From: JBCDKH01 sp964388485
GTDB lineage: Bacteria > Planctomycetota > Phycisphaerae > Tepidisphaerales > Tepidisphaeraceae
Length of the DNA stretch: 64,000 nt
Assembly (NCBI GenBank): GCA_964388485.1
Contig: CAYMAS010000013.1
Span: forward strand, 17,230-81,229
Direction of reading: 5' to 3'
Shown here: piece after piece, positions 43,913 to 52,829 of the stretch
Layout: the number at the start of each line of letters is the position of its first letter
Numbering within the stretch: the first letter of the stretch is position 1
Made by a program: the position numbers and the translations under genes
The notes under the pieces: generated by a model
What the model was told of the DNA's origin: nothing
The model's input: only the letters and a program-made list of their open reading frames with translations
Databases searched by the model: none

Positions 43913-44286
43913 TCACGCGTCGTCGCGGCGTTGGGCGGCGGCGTTGACGAGGTCGGGCCAGTCGGGCGGCCAGGGGACGGGCGGCGGGGTGAGTAGGCCG
44001 CGGAGGGTGGGTGGGGTGGGGCCGTAGCGAGCGCGGAGGGCGAGGGAGGACCATCGCCAGTCTTCGGCACGGTCGACCGAATACGAACGGGCGGCATTTC
44101 CTTCGATGTAGGCGGCGACCTGGTGGAAGTGGCGGCTGTCGGCCTCAGAGGGGTCCACGACGGGGTGGCTTTTGAAGCGGCCTTGGTAGAGGGGGCCGTC
44201 GTTGGTCGTGCCGTGGGCGGCATCGTAGCACTGGGTGTGGGTCACCTGCCCCCCCCCCCCACCGCATCCAGTCGGAGCGTTCGCCG
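43913..44286 (-). pseudogene. REP-associated tyrosine transposase (RAYT) C-terminal remnant
   Basis: The translated end THTQCYDAAHGTTNDGPLYQGRFKSHPV, then HFHQVAAYIEGNAARSYSV, RAEDWRWSSLALRARYG and PPVPWPPDWPDLVNA match the C-terminal half of Y1/RAYT transposases, which process REP hairpins. The N-terminal half with the HUH metal-binding histidines is not found. The likely join SDWMRW to VTHTQ is broken by a C12 tract (44249-44260), which shifts the frame. The gene is therefore truncated and probably dead, unless the tract is an assembly artefact. Confidence 0.85.
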
Positions 44287-44724
44287 TTGAGTTGGGACCT
44301 AGAAGGAACGGCGTCCCCCCTGTCTCTCCTTGTCCCCCTAACGCTTCTCTCGTGCGGAACCCCACTGGTTGCCCGCTGCAAGCGAGGTCCGCCAGCAAGT
44401 TGCACCGGTCGTACGCGGCAGAAGGCCAGGAAACAATTTTGCTCACCCCCTATTTTCGGGGGTGCGACTGGCTAGAATGGCTGGCACACCATGGGCGCAG
44501 GTGGAACTCGGGGGCTCCACCTGCAACGACCCATGATGGGTTTTCCCGCGGTATTCCCCACCCCCCGGCCGGGTCTTCGCTCTATGCGTTGGCCCGGTCT
44601 TTTGCAGGCTGCAGGAGCGACGCTTCATCTGACCTGGGGTATCCCCCAGGACGGGGGGAATGAGTCGCCCGGATCCGCGTCCGCTCGGGCTTGGCACGCG
44701 GGCGACGTTTGGTAGTCTGCGAGC
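44287..44724. other. Non-coding stretch with several hairpins
   Basis: No gene I can support. It contains a small perfect hairpin CACCCCC-TATTTTC-GGGGGTG (44444-44464), a CAGGTGGA...TCCACCTG inverted repeat near 44498-44523 nested in a longer ATGGG...CCCAT pairing, and many C-rich runs. It may contain the decayed upstream part of the transposase unit. Confidence 0.4.
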
Positions 44725-45132
44725 ATGGCTTGCCACACCAAAGGGACGTGTTCTTACAGCGACGAGTCGAAGGTCCGCGTGATCGAGCAGGTTCGCTCCG
44801 ACGGACCGCGGCGTTGTGCGGCAAACGAGCGGCTGTACATCGTCTGCGACTACGCCAGTCCCGGCGTCTGGTCGGCCGAGCTCTTTCCCGGCGAGACGGT
44901 CACGGTGAAGACTAATGGGCAGCCGGGAGACGTCGGCAACTGGAGGATCGAAAAAGCCGGGCTTGCCCAGGCGATTGGAACCGATTGCCCTGACCTGCCC
45001 ATCAAGATTGAGGGGGGCATGGTCACCGATACTTGCACGGCGTACAAGTTCCAGCAGCTCTTGACCTATTTGGACGGATCGACCGTCTTCCGTCTTCAGC
45101 AGGTGGATCTCCTGAACAACGGTACCTGCTAG
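44725..45132 (+). CDS. Hypothetical Cys-containing protein
   Basis: A 135-residue protein, MACHTKGTCSYSDESKVRV, with later RCAANERLYIVCDYASPGVW, LFPGETVTVKTNGQPGDVGNW, GTDCPDLPIKIEGG and TDTCTAYKF, ending NNGTC. It has seven or so Cys and no signal peptide, and a beta-rich middle. I do not recognise the family. The coding pattern and codon use look like those of real genes in the window. It converges with the LuxR-type gene. Confidence 0.55.
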   Translation: MACHTKGTCSYSDESKVRVIEQVRSDGPRRCAANERLYIVCDYASPGVWSAELFPGETVTVKTNGQPGDVGNWRIEKAGLAQAIGTDCPDLPIKIEGGMVTDTCTAYKFQQLLTYLDGSTVFRLQQVDLLNNGTC

Positions 45133-45144
45133 GGCGAGGGAAGC

Positions 45145-46056
45145 TCAACGCTCCCGATGTTGCATTTGCAACCTGTTGGATTTCCGGGCAGCTTGCCGAA
45201 CTTCTTCCGACAAACGACCGGTCGCGCCGAGGTCTTCCACAGTAATCGATCCTGCCTCATCCCCCAGACCTCGAACGAACAGGATGCCCGCAGCATTCGC
45301 TTCGTAGTAGAAAATTCCCTCGAATTGGGCGGCCGAGCCTCCATCAACGGTGACTTCAACACGCTCCGTCGACGTGAGCTTGTACGTCCGCCCTATGTAG
45401 ACCTGTTGCGCACCCGTCCAACCGCCTGAGAGCAACGGCAGACTTACCTTGGGCGCGAGCTGAATCGGGAAGCCGTTGTCATCGAAGTCGATAAGCCCAC
45501 GCTCCTTGCCCGCTTCCCAACGTGCGTGTCGTGCGGCCTCTTCGGCGTCGACTTGTGCAGGCGATTCCGCCTCGTTTGAATCCTGTCGTGCGGCCGCGTC
45601 GTCCTGGATTCGGCCGAAGCCCGGAAGCACGAACAGACCGAAGACGACCGCGATGGCGGCCAACCCTCCAGCGGCCGCAGAGCGTTTGGAACTGACCGAC
45701 CGGGCAGCGGCGGCAAGTTGAAACAGGCCTAGTCCCTCGATGCGGTCCGCTACCAGCACCTTGACCCGCATCTGCTCCACCTCTTGCCCCACCGACGTTT
45801 TCGAGTCGGCCGATTTTTCGGGCTCAACGGAGATGTAGCACGAAAGCAGTTCTCCACGGCTCGACGCGTTGTGGATCCGGTGCAGGGCCTTGATGTGGTC
45901 CCGCACCGTGTGCGTGCTGATGCCGAGGTGTTTGGCGGCCTGCTTCTCGCTGTCGCCTTGTAGCAGGCGATGGAGTACGTCTGACTGTCGAGGCGTCAGC
46001 GGAAACGAAGGTCGTCGTGGTTGACCCACGTGATCCCCTTGATGATTGTCCCTCAT
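45145..46056 (-). CDS. Membrane-anchored LuxR-type HTH protein with extracytoplasmic domain
   Basis: A 303-residue protein. The N-terminal 75 residues are a LuxR/GerE-type DNA-binding helix-turn-helix (PLTPRQSDVLHRLLQGDS, QAAKHLGISTHTVRDHIKAL, NASSRGELLSCY). A membrane helix follows at about residues 127-148 (AAAGGLAAIAVVFGLFVLPGF). The C-terminal 150 residues would be outside (GRTYKLTSTERVEVTVDGGSAAQF, GIFYYEANAAGILFVRGLGDEAGSITVEDLG). This ToxR-like arrangement, a cytosolic HTH with an outside sensor, is uncommon with a LuxR-type HTH. The next genes on the same strand are a pseudopilin and a PEP-CTERM gene, likely targets or partners. Confidence 0.8.
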   Translation of the reverse strand: MRDNHQGDHVGQPRRPSFPLTPRQSDVLHRLLQGDSEKQAAKHLGISTHTVRDHIKALHRIHNASSRGELLSCYISVEPEKSADSKTSVGQEVEQMRVKVLVADRIEGLGLFQLAAAARSVSSKRSAAAGGLAAIAVVFGLFVLPGFGRIQDDAAARQDSNEAESPAQVDAEEAARHARWEAGKERGLIDFDDNGFPIQLAPKVSLPLLSGGWTGAQQVYIGRTYKLTSTERVEVTVDGGSAAQFEGIFYYEANAAGILFVRGLGDEAGSITVEDLGATGRLSEEVRQAARKSNRLQMQHRER

Positions 46057-46127
46057 GCGGATGAATTACCATGTTCCTCACAAAGCCGCAAGGCACGGAC
46101 GATCGATCCGCATCGAGCCCTTGCCAG

Positions 46128-47099
46128 TCAAGGGAACTTGATCTTGAGCATCGATCGCCTGAATTCGGTGTCGTAGAGGCCGTTCGCTGCTGGTCGACCC
46201 TTTGCGAAACTCGCGACGCTTCCGTCGGATCGGGCGACGTTGCAACGGCCGTCGAACCGGAACCGCGCAGGCATCCACCCCCACGTCGCACCGACCAGAT
46301 TGAGCGGCTCGGAGAAGTCGCGATCGTTGTCTGAGCCAAGGATTTGTGAGTCGAACACGCGGATCGACGCGTCTGCTGCCAACAGCGGATCGCTTCCGAC
46401 CGGGTCGGGCTGGCTTCTGTCTCGGTATCGCGCCTGAGGCGTATCGCGGTTGCTGTAGAGGCCGTAGGCCAGACCGTCATCGATTCCTGAAAAGCCGAAC
46501 ACCGGCGGCAGACCGGAGGCCGACCAAGCCGATGCCCCTAATCCAGGGGCCCCAGGTCCGGGGATCATCTCACGGCCGTAGGCAGAGCTCGACCAGAAGA
46601 GTGCGTTGTCCGGATAGAGGCGGTTGAGCTTGGCAGGGGCCTTCTCGCTGGAGCCGTGATTCGTGTTCCGCAGCTCCATGAGGAACGGAGCGGGCATGGC
46701 GACGGGATTGGCTCCGTAAGCTGGGGTGTCGGTCGCGGGAATGGCGGGGGTTTGCCAGAGCTGTCCAGCCGTGGCCTCGCCGTCACCCGTCCAGACAGCT
46801 AGCGTCTCGATCCACGTCGCACCCATTCGAGCGACTTGCGTAAAGTCGTCGGTGCCCTTTCCCGCGTTGTCGAGTGCGACGAGGCCGAAGGGGAGGCTGC
46901 CGTCATGATCGAGGGTGTAGCTGACGGCACTGATCGCCATCTGCCGAAGGTTGGCCATGTCGACGACACGCCGGGTTGCAGACGTGGCTCGGCTGAGGGC
47001 TGGAAGCAGAATGCTGATCAGGAGCGCGATGATCCCGATGACGACGAGAAGCTCGACTAGCGTGAAGGCTCGATGACGATGGCACGCAGCGTCCTGCAT
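46128..47099 (-). CDS. Pseudopilin-type secretion protein
   Basis: A 323-residue protein with a prepilin N-terminus (HRHRAFTLVELLVVIGIIALL, cleavage expected before the Phe) and a downstream SRATSATRRVVDMANLRQMA. The rest has SNRDTPQARYRDRSQ, GWMPARFRFDGRCNVARSDGSVASFA, which fits the C-terminal H/F-x-DG pattern of planctomycete pseudopilin-like proteins. The ATG at 47099 is used; the frame is open further upstream to 47165. It starts 10 bases after the PEP-CTERM gene stop, so both are co-transcribed. Unlike the copy at 35312, it is intact. Confidence 0.85.
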   Translation of the reverse strand: MQDAACHRHRAFTLVELLVVIGIIALLISILLPALSRATSATRRVVDMANLRQMAISAVSYTLDHDGSLPFGLVALDNAGKGTDDFTQVARMGATWIETLAVWTGDGEATAGQLWQTPAIPATDTPAYGANPVAMPAPFLMELRNTNHGSSEKAPAKLNRLYPDNALFWSSSAYGREMIPGPGAPGLGASAWSASGLPPVFGFSGIDDGLAYGLYSNRDTPQARYRDRSQPDPVGSDPLLAADASIRVFDSQILGSDNDRDFSEPLNLVGATWGWMPARFRFDGRCNVARSDGSVASFAKGRPAANGLYDTEFRRSMLKIKFP

Positions 47100-47109
47100 C
47101 GTGACAATC

Positions 47110-47673
47110 CTACGAGCCTCTGCCACGTCTCCGCATCGACACTGCTGCGGGTAGGAGCAGGCCAAGCGCCGGCTCGGGGATGTCGAACCTGACTCTGCCC
47201 GACAACGACGTCACCGGTTGGGCAGTGCCGGAGTAGGGGCCGAAGTCGAACGAGAGCTCGCCGCACTGGACGAGAAAGTACTGCTGGTTGCTGTCGAACG
47301 TCATGATGACCGTGGAGCTGTCGAACGTTCCACCGCCCACACCTTCGTAGGCGATCAGGTTCTCCTCCGGCAGCAGCGGATCGAACGCCTCCTCATAGAT
47401 CAGTAACGCTCCGTTCCAGAAGACGCCGTTATCGAAGTCGAGCGTTGCAGTGTCGAAGCGGTATCCGCCCGTCTCCGTCACGTCGAATGGCTTGACTTGG
47501 TAGCCGACGCCAAGATTCGACGGGCCCAAGTCTGCGCCGGCGACGAAGGGTCGGTCGAACGTCGGCCCCAGGAACGCGACCTCGCCATTGAATTCGACCA
47601 ATACCGCGGAGGCGACAGCCGGAGACGACAGTCCGATCGAAACCACTCCGACGAATCGCGACAACTTGAACAT
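47110..47673 (-). CDS. PEP-CTERM-type secreted protein
   Basis: A 187-residue exported protein: signal peptide (FVGVVSIGLSSPAVASA), beta-rich body (GYRFDTATLDFDNGVFWNGALLIYEE, SSTVIMTFDSNQQYFLVQCG) and a C-terminal IPEPALGLLLPAAVSMRRRGRGS, which has the PEP, hydrophobic and Arg-rich parts of the sorting signal. It is first in an apparent operon with the pseudopilin gene. Confidence 0.8.
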   Translation of the reverse strand: MFKLSRFVGVVSIGLSSPAVASAVLVEFNGEVAFLGPTFDRPFVAGADLGPSNLGVGYQVKPFDVTETGGYRFDTATLDFDNGVFWNGALLIYEEAFDPLLPEENLIAYEGVGGGTFDSSTVIMTFDSNQQYFLVQCGELSFDFGPYSGTAQPVTSLSGRVRFDIPEPALGLLLPAAVSMRRRGRGS

Positions 47674-48150
47674 CTACACCTCAGTTAAAAACTTGAACGA
47701 CAACGGCTGCAATCGCCAGTCTGCTCAGCCAGCAGACAGTTGTTTCACGCATTTCATGGGCATTGCCCTGCCCCCGTGCCGCGGGACATTAACGGACCTG
47801 CAAGGATCCGACAAGATTCAGAGTCTCGACGCGGTCAGATCATTCTGGACGAGAACGGGATTGGAGAGATGAGGAGGGTCGCAACGAGAAGGTAAAGCGG
47901 ACTAGCTACTAGTCAGCGGTGTCCGTCCCCTCAGGCAGCAGGAAGCGAAGCCGCGATCCGTCTTAATCGACGGGCCGTGTTGCGAGACGAGCATGCGCCC
48001 TCGGAAGTTGTTCCCACCATGAACGAGAGAAATGGGGTCATGGATTTACGTCGACGCTCTTCCGGATCGATGCGGGTGGCAGAGCCGGCGGTCGTCGCCG
48101 CTTCCACGCGGCACTGGCCGCCGACCAGCGAACAGAACGACAGACCCACC
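47674..48150. other. Non-coding stretch between the PEP-CTERM operon and the next gene
   Basis: About 480 bases. No gene I can support. It should contain the promoter of the minus-strand PEP-CTERM/pseudopilin operon; no clear consensus elements were found by eye. A CTAGCTACTAG palindrome is at about 47903. Confidence 0.4.
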
Positions 48151-48840
48151 ATGCCCTCCACCCCAAGCACCATCGCCGGCCGCGTCGCCTACGCGGCGAA
48201 CATGGCCGCCCTCGTCTCCGACCCCGTCTACGGCTTGCCGGACGGCCTCATCAAGGAGGTCCAGGAGGTCAACACCGAGCTGCAGGCGGCGGCACAGGCG
48301 GCCGAGACGCCGGCGACGCGGACCACGCCGGCCATCGCGTATCGCAACCAGCTCATCTCCCGCTTCCTCAAGCTGGCGAGCCGCGTGACGAGCATCGCCC
48401 GGGCCAATGGCGACCTGAACGAGAAGCAGCTCGAGGATCTGGACGTGCAGCCGATCGCGACGAAGCGGAAGGAGATCCCCGCTCCCTTCGAGGCGCCGGT
48501 CGTCACGGCATACCTCGAGCGGGACGAGGTGATCGTCAAGCTGCGTCGGTCGGTGCAGGTCCGCGGCAAGGCTGAGAACGCGACGATGGCGTCCGTCTTT
48601 TTTTACGTGGAGCCGACGGCTCCCGAGGCGTGGCAGCCGGGGATGACGACGACGCGGACGAAGATCGCCCTGCCGATCCCGACGAGCGAGAGCGGCGACA
48701 CGCTGTGGATCTGCGCGTTCTGGCAGCATGCACGCGGTGCCAGCGGGCCGACGTGCCGACCTCTGAGCATCAACCTGCCCAAGGCACAGGTTCGCCCGGT
48801 GGAGCAGCAGGACGTCGCTCCGATGCGGATCGCGGCCTGA
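48151..48840 (+). CDS. Conserved hypothetical protein
   Basis: A 229-residue soluble protein. The N-terminal half is helical (TIAGRVAYAANMAALVSDPVYGLP, LISRFLKLASRVTSIARANGDL) and the C-terminal half is beta-rich (APVVTAYLERDEVIVKLRRSVQVRG, TMASVFFYVEPTAPEAW, GDTLWICAFWQHARGASGP). No domain recognised. ATG 48151 is taken as start; the frame is open to 47977. Confidence 0.55.
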   Translation: MPSTPSTIAGRVAYAANMAALVSDPVYGLPDGLIKEVQEVNTELQAAAQAAETPATRTTPAIAYRNQLISRFLKLASRVTSIARANGDLNEKQLEDLDVQPIATKRKEIPAPFEAPVVTAYLERDEVIVKLRRSVQVRGKAENATMASVFFYVEPTAPEAWQPGMTTTRTKIALPIPTSESGDTLWICAFWQHARGASGPTCRPLSINLPKAQVRPVEQQDVAPMRIAA

Positions 48841-48923
48841 GCCACATCACAGTCAAGGACCAGGCGGCGGCGTGACCTTCGGGTCCGCCGCCGTTTGCAT
48901 GCGTAGGCGGCGTACGCTTGGCC

Positions 48924-49376
48924 ATGGCGTTGCAGACCGAGGTCGCGTGGCGGGAGGCGGTGGAGATGGCGGAGGCGGATCGAAGGCCGACGTTGCCGGA
49001 GCCGCCGCCGGTGCGGGTGGAGGCGGTGGCGGATGTCCGGTTGCCGATGTCGGCGGGGTTGGAGGTGTTGCTCGACGCGTTCTACACGGAGTTGTTGCCG
49101 ATGGTCCGGCGCGAGGGTGAGTTTCCCGCCTACGACGGCGAGCGGTTCGGGATCGTGTTCGAGGTGATCGAGACGCGGCCGGAGCGTCAGGAGGTCCGGC
49201 CGACGGTGTTGCGGGTCAAGGGGTTCGACACGTTCGTCTCGACCTTGCAGGAGCGGCGGATCGAATTCGAGCGGCTGCGTGGGGTGCACGCAGGGGAGGA
49301 TGCGGTCTTGCTGCAGGATCCAGCGGGGAACTGGCTGGAGGTCGGGGCGTGGCGGGACTTTGGNNNNNNNNNNTGA
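48924..49376 (+). CDS. VOC (glyoxalase-like) family protein, 3' end crosses an N gap
   Basis: About 150 residues, GC-rich. The C-terminal half (VLRVKGFDTFVSTLQERRIEFERL, GEDAVLLQDPAGNWLEVGAWRDF) has the VOC/glyoxalase strand pattern DPAGNWLEV used for metal binding. The ten N (49364-49373) lie just before a TGA that is in frame if the gap really is ten bases, so the end is uncertain. Confidence 0.6.
   Translation: MALQTEVAWREAVEMAEADRRPTLPEPPPVRVEAVADVRLPMSAGLEVLLDAFYTELLPMVRREGEFPAYDGERFGIVFEVIETRPERQEVRPTVLRVKGFDTFVSTLQERRIEFERLRGVHAGEDAVLLQDPAGNWLEVGAWRDFXXXX
49364..49373. other. Assembly gap (10 N)
   Basis: Ten undetermined bases. Gap size is probably a placeholder, so the true distance between the VOC gene end and coaE is unknown. 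Confidence 0.99.
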
Positions 49377-49396
49377 AGCACGACCTACGGTGAGGC

Positions 49397-50184
49397 GTGT
49401 TCGCGGGTCGGCCCATTATCGGTATGGTTGGAGGCATCGGGGCGGGGAAGAGTCGTGTTTCCCGCTTGTTCGGGGAGAATAAGGCAAGGGTGATTGATTC
49501 GGACGAGTTGGTGCGGGTGGCGTACACGCATCCGGCGGTGAAGCGGGCGGTGGCGAAGGAGTTTGGGGCGGAGGTGTTGGACGAGCGGGGGAACGTGGAT
49601 CGGCGAGGATCGTCTTCGACAAGCCGGCGAAGCGGCACTTTTTGGAGCAGTTGCTGCATCCGGTGGTGAACAAGGCGCGCGTCGAGTTGATGGACGAGGC
49701 GGCGCGGAGCGAGGCGACGCGGGCGTACGTGTGGGATTCGCCGCTGTTGATGGAGACGGGGTTAGATCGTTTGTGCGATGTCGTGGTCTTCGTCGAGGCG
49801 TCGGAGGCGGACCGGGATGCGCGGACGATGGAGCGGGGTTGGCCGGCGGGTGAGCGCGAGCGGCGGGAAAAAGCACAACTGCCCCTAGACAAGAAGCGGT
49901 CGCGGGCGGATTATGTGGTGGTCAACGGGTCGGACGAGCTTGCGACGAGCGAGTCGGTCGGCACGGTGCTCCAGGCCATCGTAGACAACGCGGGTTCCGA
50001 GGCTTCCTGCTGCGGCGGAGGCTGTGGGAGCGGCGGGTGTCGGACGGGTGGTTGCGGGAGCTGTGGCTCGGGTGGGGATGATGGGGCGTCGGCCAACGAA
50101 GGAGCGGGTGACGTGTCGGGTGACGGGACGTCAAGTTCCAGGGCACCTGCCGCATCCTGCGGCTGCGGCGGCCGATCTTGCTAG
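49397..50184 (+). pseudogene. coaE: Dephospho-CoA kinase, frameshifted, with Cys/Gly-rich tail
   Basis: The start GTG 49397 begins IIGMVGGIGAGKSRVSRLFGE, the P-loop of CoaE, then RVIDSDELVRVAYTHPAV and LDERGNVDR. At about 49600-49608 the reading must change frame to give ARIVFDKPAKRHFLEQLLHPVV, VWDSPLLMETGLDRLCDVVVF and QLPLDKKRSRADYVVVNGSD, all normal CoaE text. One base is missing overall. CoaE is an essential enzyme for coenzyme A, so this may be an assembly error next to the N gap rather than a real defect. The C-terminus has an unusual tail with nine Cys (SCCGGGCGSGGC and SCGCGGRSC). Confidence 0.85.
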
Positions 50185-50374
50185 ACGTCGTGGCAAGCGG
50201 GTATCTTCTCGCCATCGCCCTTCTCGCGACGCTTCAGTCGCACCACACGGTTGACGTTCTGTCAGCCAACGTCTCTGTCTGACGATTCCTCCTCGGCCGG
50301 CACGATGCCGACCCTCTTGTCTCCCCCGCGGCCCGCCATTCGCCGCCTCCTCTCCGAAACGCACAGGTTCAGTC

Positions 50375-52171
50375 ATGCCAGCAGCCAAGACGGCGAAACG
50401 TACCACCCGCCGACGCACCACGAAGAAGGCGGTCGAGGAGACGGCCGAATTGCCTTTGGGTGAGCCGACGGAAGAGCCCGAAGCGTCCGCGCCCGAAGTG
50501 GAAGCGGAGGCCGAAGAGGCCAAGCCGAAGCGGAAAAGTCGGCGTCGGGCCAAGAAGGAGGCGACGAAGGTCGAATCCGAGGAAGCTCCGGCTGATGAAA
50601 CAAGCGAGCCTGAAGCCGAAGCCGCTGAGGAGCCGGCGGAGGAAGTGGTCGAGGAGCCCAAGAAGCCGCGGACGTCGCGTCGCAAGAACCGCGGCAAGAC
50701 CGACGAGCCGGTGGAGGCGTCGAGCAACGGCGAGTTGCCGCACGGTGACGAACCCGTCGCCGATGCGGCCCCGCAGTCATCGCCGCCGAAGAAGTCGGAG
50801 CGGCCTGCCAAGCCCCTGCAGCCGCGTCAGGACGATCCGAATCGGCCCCACATCCCCAGCGACGAGGAGATCGCCGCCAAGACGCCCGAAGGGCTCCGGT
50901 TCAAGCCGCTCGAGCAAGACGACAAGCTCTACCTGCGTCAGCTTCGCGAGAAGTCGGACAAGGAGCTGCACGACCTGGCTAAAGAGCAGAAGATCGAGCA
51001 CAAGGGTCTCAAGCGGCAGGACCTGATCTTCCGCATCCTCCGCAGCCGGGCGAGCCAGACGGGCCTGCTCTTCGGCGAGGGCGTGCTCGAAGTGTTGCCC
51101 GACGGCTTCGGCTTCCTCCGCTCGGCCGACAACAACTACCAGGCCTCGCCCGACGACATCTACATCTCGCCCAGCCAGGTCCGCCGGTTCGGGCTCAAGC
51201 GAGGCCACAAGGTCTTCGGCCAGATCCGCCCGCCCAAGGAGAGCGAGCGTTACTTTGCGCTTCTCAAGGTCGACTCGATCATGGACGAGGACCCGCAGAA
51301 GGTCTACAAGGTCGACAACTTCGAGGAGCTCACGCCGCTCCACCCTGAAGAGCGGATCCATCTGGAGAACGAGCCGGGCGAGATCTCGATGCGCGTCGTC
51401 GACCTCGTCACGCCCATCGGCAAGGGGCAGCGGATGCTCATCGTCGCCCCGCCGCGGACTGGCAAGACGGTGCTGCTCCAAAAGATCGCCAACGCGATCA
51501 GCACGAACCATCCCGAGTCGAAGCTGATCATCATGCTCATCGACGAGCGGCCTGAGGAAGTGACCGATATGACTCGCTCCACTAAGGGCGAAGTCGTCGC
51601 CAGCACCTTCGACGAAGGCAGCGGCCGGCATATCCAGGTGGCGGAGATGGTCATGAACATGGCCCGCCGTCATGTGGAATACGGGCGGGACGTCATCATC
51701 CTGCTCGACTCGATCACGCGTCTGGCCCGGGCCTACAACAACGAGACCTCCAGCGGCAAGCTCGGCTCCGGCGGTGTCGACACGGCAGCGTTGCAGAAGC
51801 CCAAGCGGTTCTTCGGTGCCGCCCGCGCCATCGAAAATGGCGGCAGTCTGACGATCCTCGCGACCGCCCTCGTCGACACCAACTCGAAGGCGGACGACGT
51901 CATTTTCGAGGAGTTCAAAGGCACCGGCAACTCCGAGCTGCACCTTGACCGCGTCCTGGTCGAGAAGCGGGTCTACCCCGCCATCGACATCAACGCCAGC
52001 GGCACCCGCCGCGAGGAACTGCTGCTCGATCCCAAGGAGATGGACCTCGTCTACCGCCTGCGTCGGGTCTTGTCTGACATGAACCCGGTCGAAGCGATGG
52101 AGCTGCTCAAGGGCCGGCTGCAGAAAACTAAGAGCAACGGCGAGTTCCTGCTCAAGATGAATCTCGACTAG
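50375..52171 (+). CDS. rho: Transcription termination factor Rho
   Basis: A 598-residue hexameric RNA helicase. Residues 1-170 are a long, low-complexity, acidic/basic extension (many Glu/Ala/Lys), longer than in E. coli. The core is complete: Rho N-terminal (KELHDLAKEQKIEHKGLKRQDLI), cold-shock-like RNA-binding part (LPDGFGFLRSADNNYQASPDDIY), Walker A APPRTGKTVLLQK near residue 360, Walker B ILLDSITRLARAYN, GGVDTAALQKPKRFFGAAR and FKGTGNSELHLDR. The long extension is typical of some GC-rich lineages. Confidence 0.96.
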   Translation: MPAAKTAKRTTRRRTTKKAVEETAELPLGEPTEEPEASAPEVEAEAEEAKPKRKSRRRAKKEATKVESEEAPADETSEPEAEAAEEPAEEVVEEPKKPRTSRRKNRGKTDEPVEASSNGELPHGDEPVADAAPQSSPPKKSERPAKPLQPRQDDPNRPHIPSDEEIAAKTPEGLRFKPLEQDDKLYLRQLREKSDKELHDLAKEQKIEHKGLKRQDLIFRILRSRASQTGLLFGEGVLEVLPDGFGFLRSADNNYQASPDDIYISPSQVRRFGLKRGHKVFGQIRPPKESERYFALLKVDSIMDEDPQKVYKVDNFEELTPLHPEERIHLENEPGEISMRVVDLVTPIGKGQRMLIVAPPRTGKTVLLQKIANAISTNHPESKLIIMLIDERPEEVTDMTRSTKGEVVASTFDEGSGRHIQVAEMVMNMARRHVEYGRDVIILLDSITRLARAYNNETSSGKLGSGGVDTAALQKPKRFFGAARAIENGGSLTILATALVDTNSKADDVIFEEFKGTGNSELHLDRVLVEKRVYPAIDINASGTRREELLLDPKEMDLVYRLRRVLSDMNPVEAMELLKGRLQKTKSNGEFLLKMNLD

Positions 52172-52295
52172 TCGAACTGGCAGAACGCTCGATTGCTCCT
52201 CTGGTGATCGGGGAGCGGGGGGGGGGGGCCGCGGTGGATTCCTGCAGCAGCTCCACAATCGCGAAGCAGGTTCAGCGGCTACATTGAATCACCTC

Positions 52296-52829
52296 ATGGA
52301 TTCCGATGTCGTCCAGTCTTACGAGGATCAGCCAACGCTGCCGGACGGCTTCGAGCGGATCGACCCGCGGAGCATCACCGTCGAGCGGATCGGCTGGTCG
52401 ATCCTGCTCGGCTTCGTTACGGCGGGATCGGGCGGTGTTCTATTCGCTGCGTATCCGTGGTCCGGGGCTGGCAATTGGACGGCGTGGCTGGTCTTACTCG
52501 CCATAGCTGTCGCACTCATTGGCTTGACGGTCTTCATGCTCCTGTGGATGCCGCGACGGGACTATCTGGCGAAAAAGCTTCGCCTCGATCAGCTGGGCAT
52601 CGAGATTCACAGCGGCGTCTTCTGGAAGCGTCGCCAGTACGTGCCGCGGTCGCGGATTCAGCACACAGACGTCAGCCAGGGGCCGCTGCAGCGGCGGTTT
52701 GAACTCGGAGCCATGACCCTGCATACCGCCGGCACGCACAACGCGACCATCCGCATCGACGGTCTGTCCCACACGCGGGCCAACGAGCTACGCGATCAAC
52801 TGGTCCTGCCTCGTGACAATGCCGCCTGA
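52296..52829 (+). CDS. PH-domain membrane protein (YdbS-like)
   Basis: A 177-residue protein with two membrane helices (IGWSILLGFVTAGSGGVLFAAY and WTAWLVLLAIAVALIGLTVFMLL) and a bacterial PH domain (bPH2) of the YdbS type: LRLDQLGIEIHSGVFWKRRQYVPRSRIQHTDVSQGPLQRRFELG. The ATG at 52296 is chosen over TTG 52284. Its 3' end overlaps the start of the next gene, a YdbT-like protein; the pair is a common two-gene unit of unknown function, thought to affect membrane or stress. Confidence 0.85.
   Translation: MDSDVVQSYEDQPTLPDGFERIDPRSITVERIGWSILLGFVTAGSGGVLFAAYPWSGAGNWTAWLVLLAIAVALIGLTVFMLLWMPRRDYLAKKLRLDQLGIEIHSGVFWKRRQYVPRSRIQHTDVSQGPLQRRFELGAMTLHTAGTHNATIRIDGLSHTRANELRDQLVLPRDNAA

Noticed and set aside
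44287..44446. N-terminal part of the RAYT frame
   Set aside because: The translated residues beyond the C12 tract do not match the transposase N-terminus; no HUH motif.
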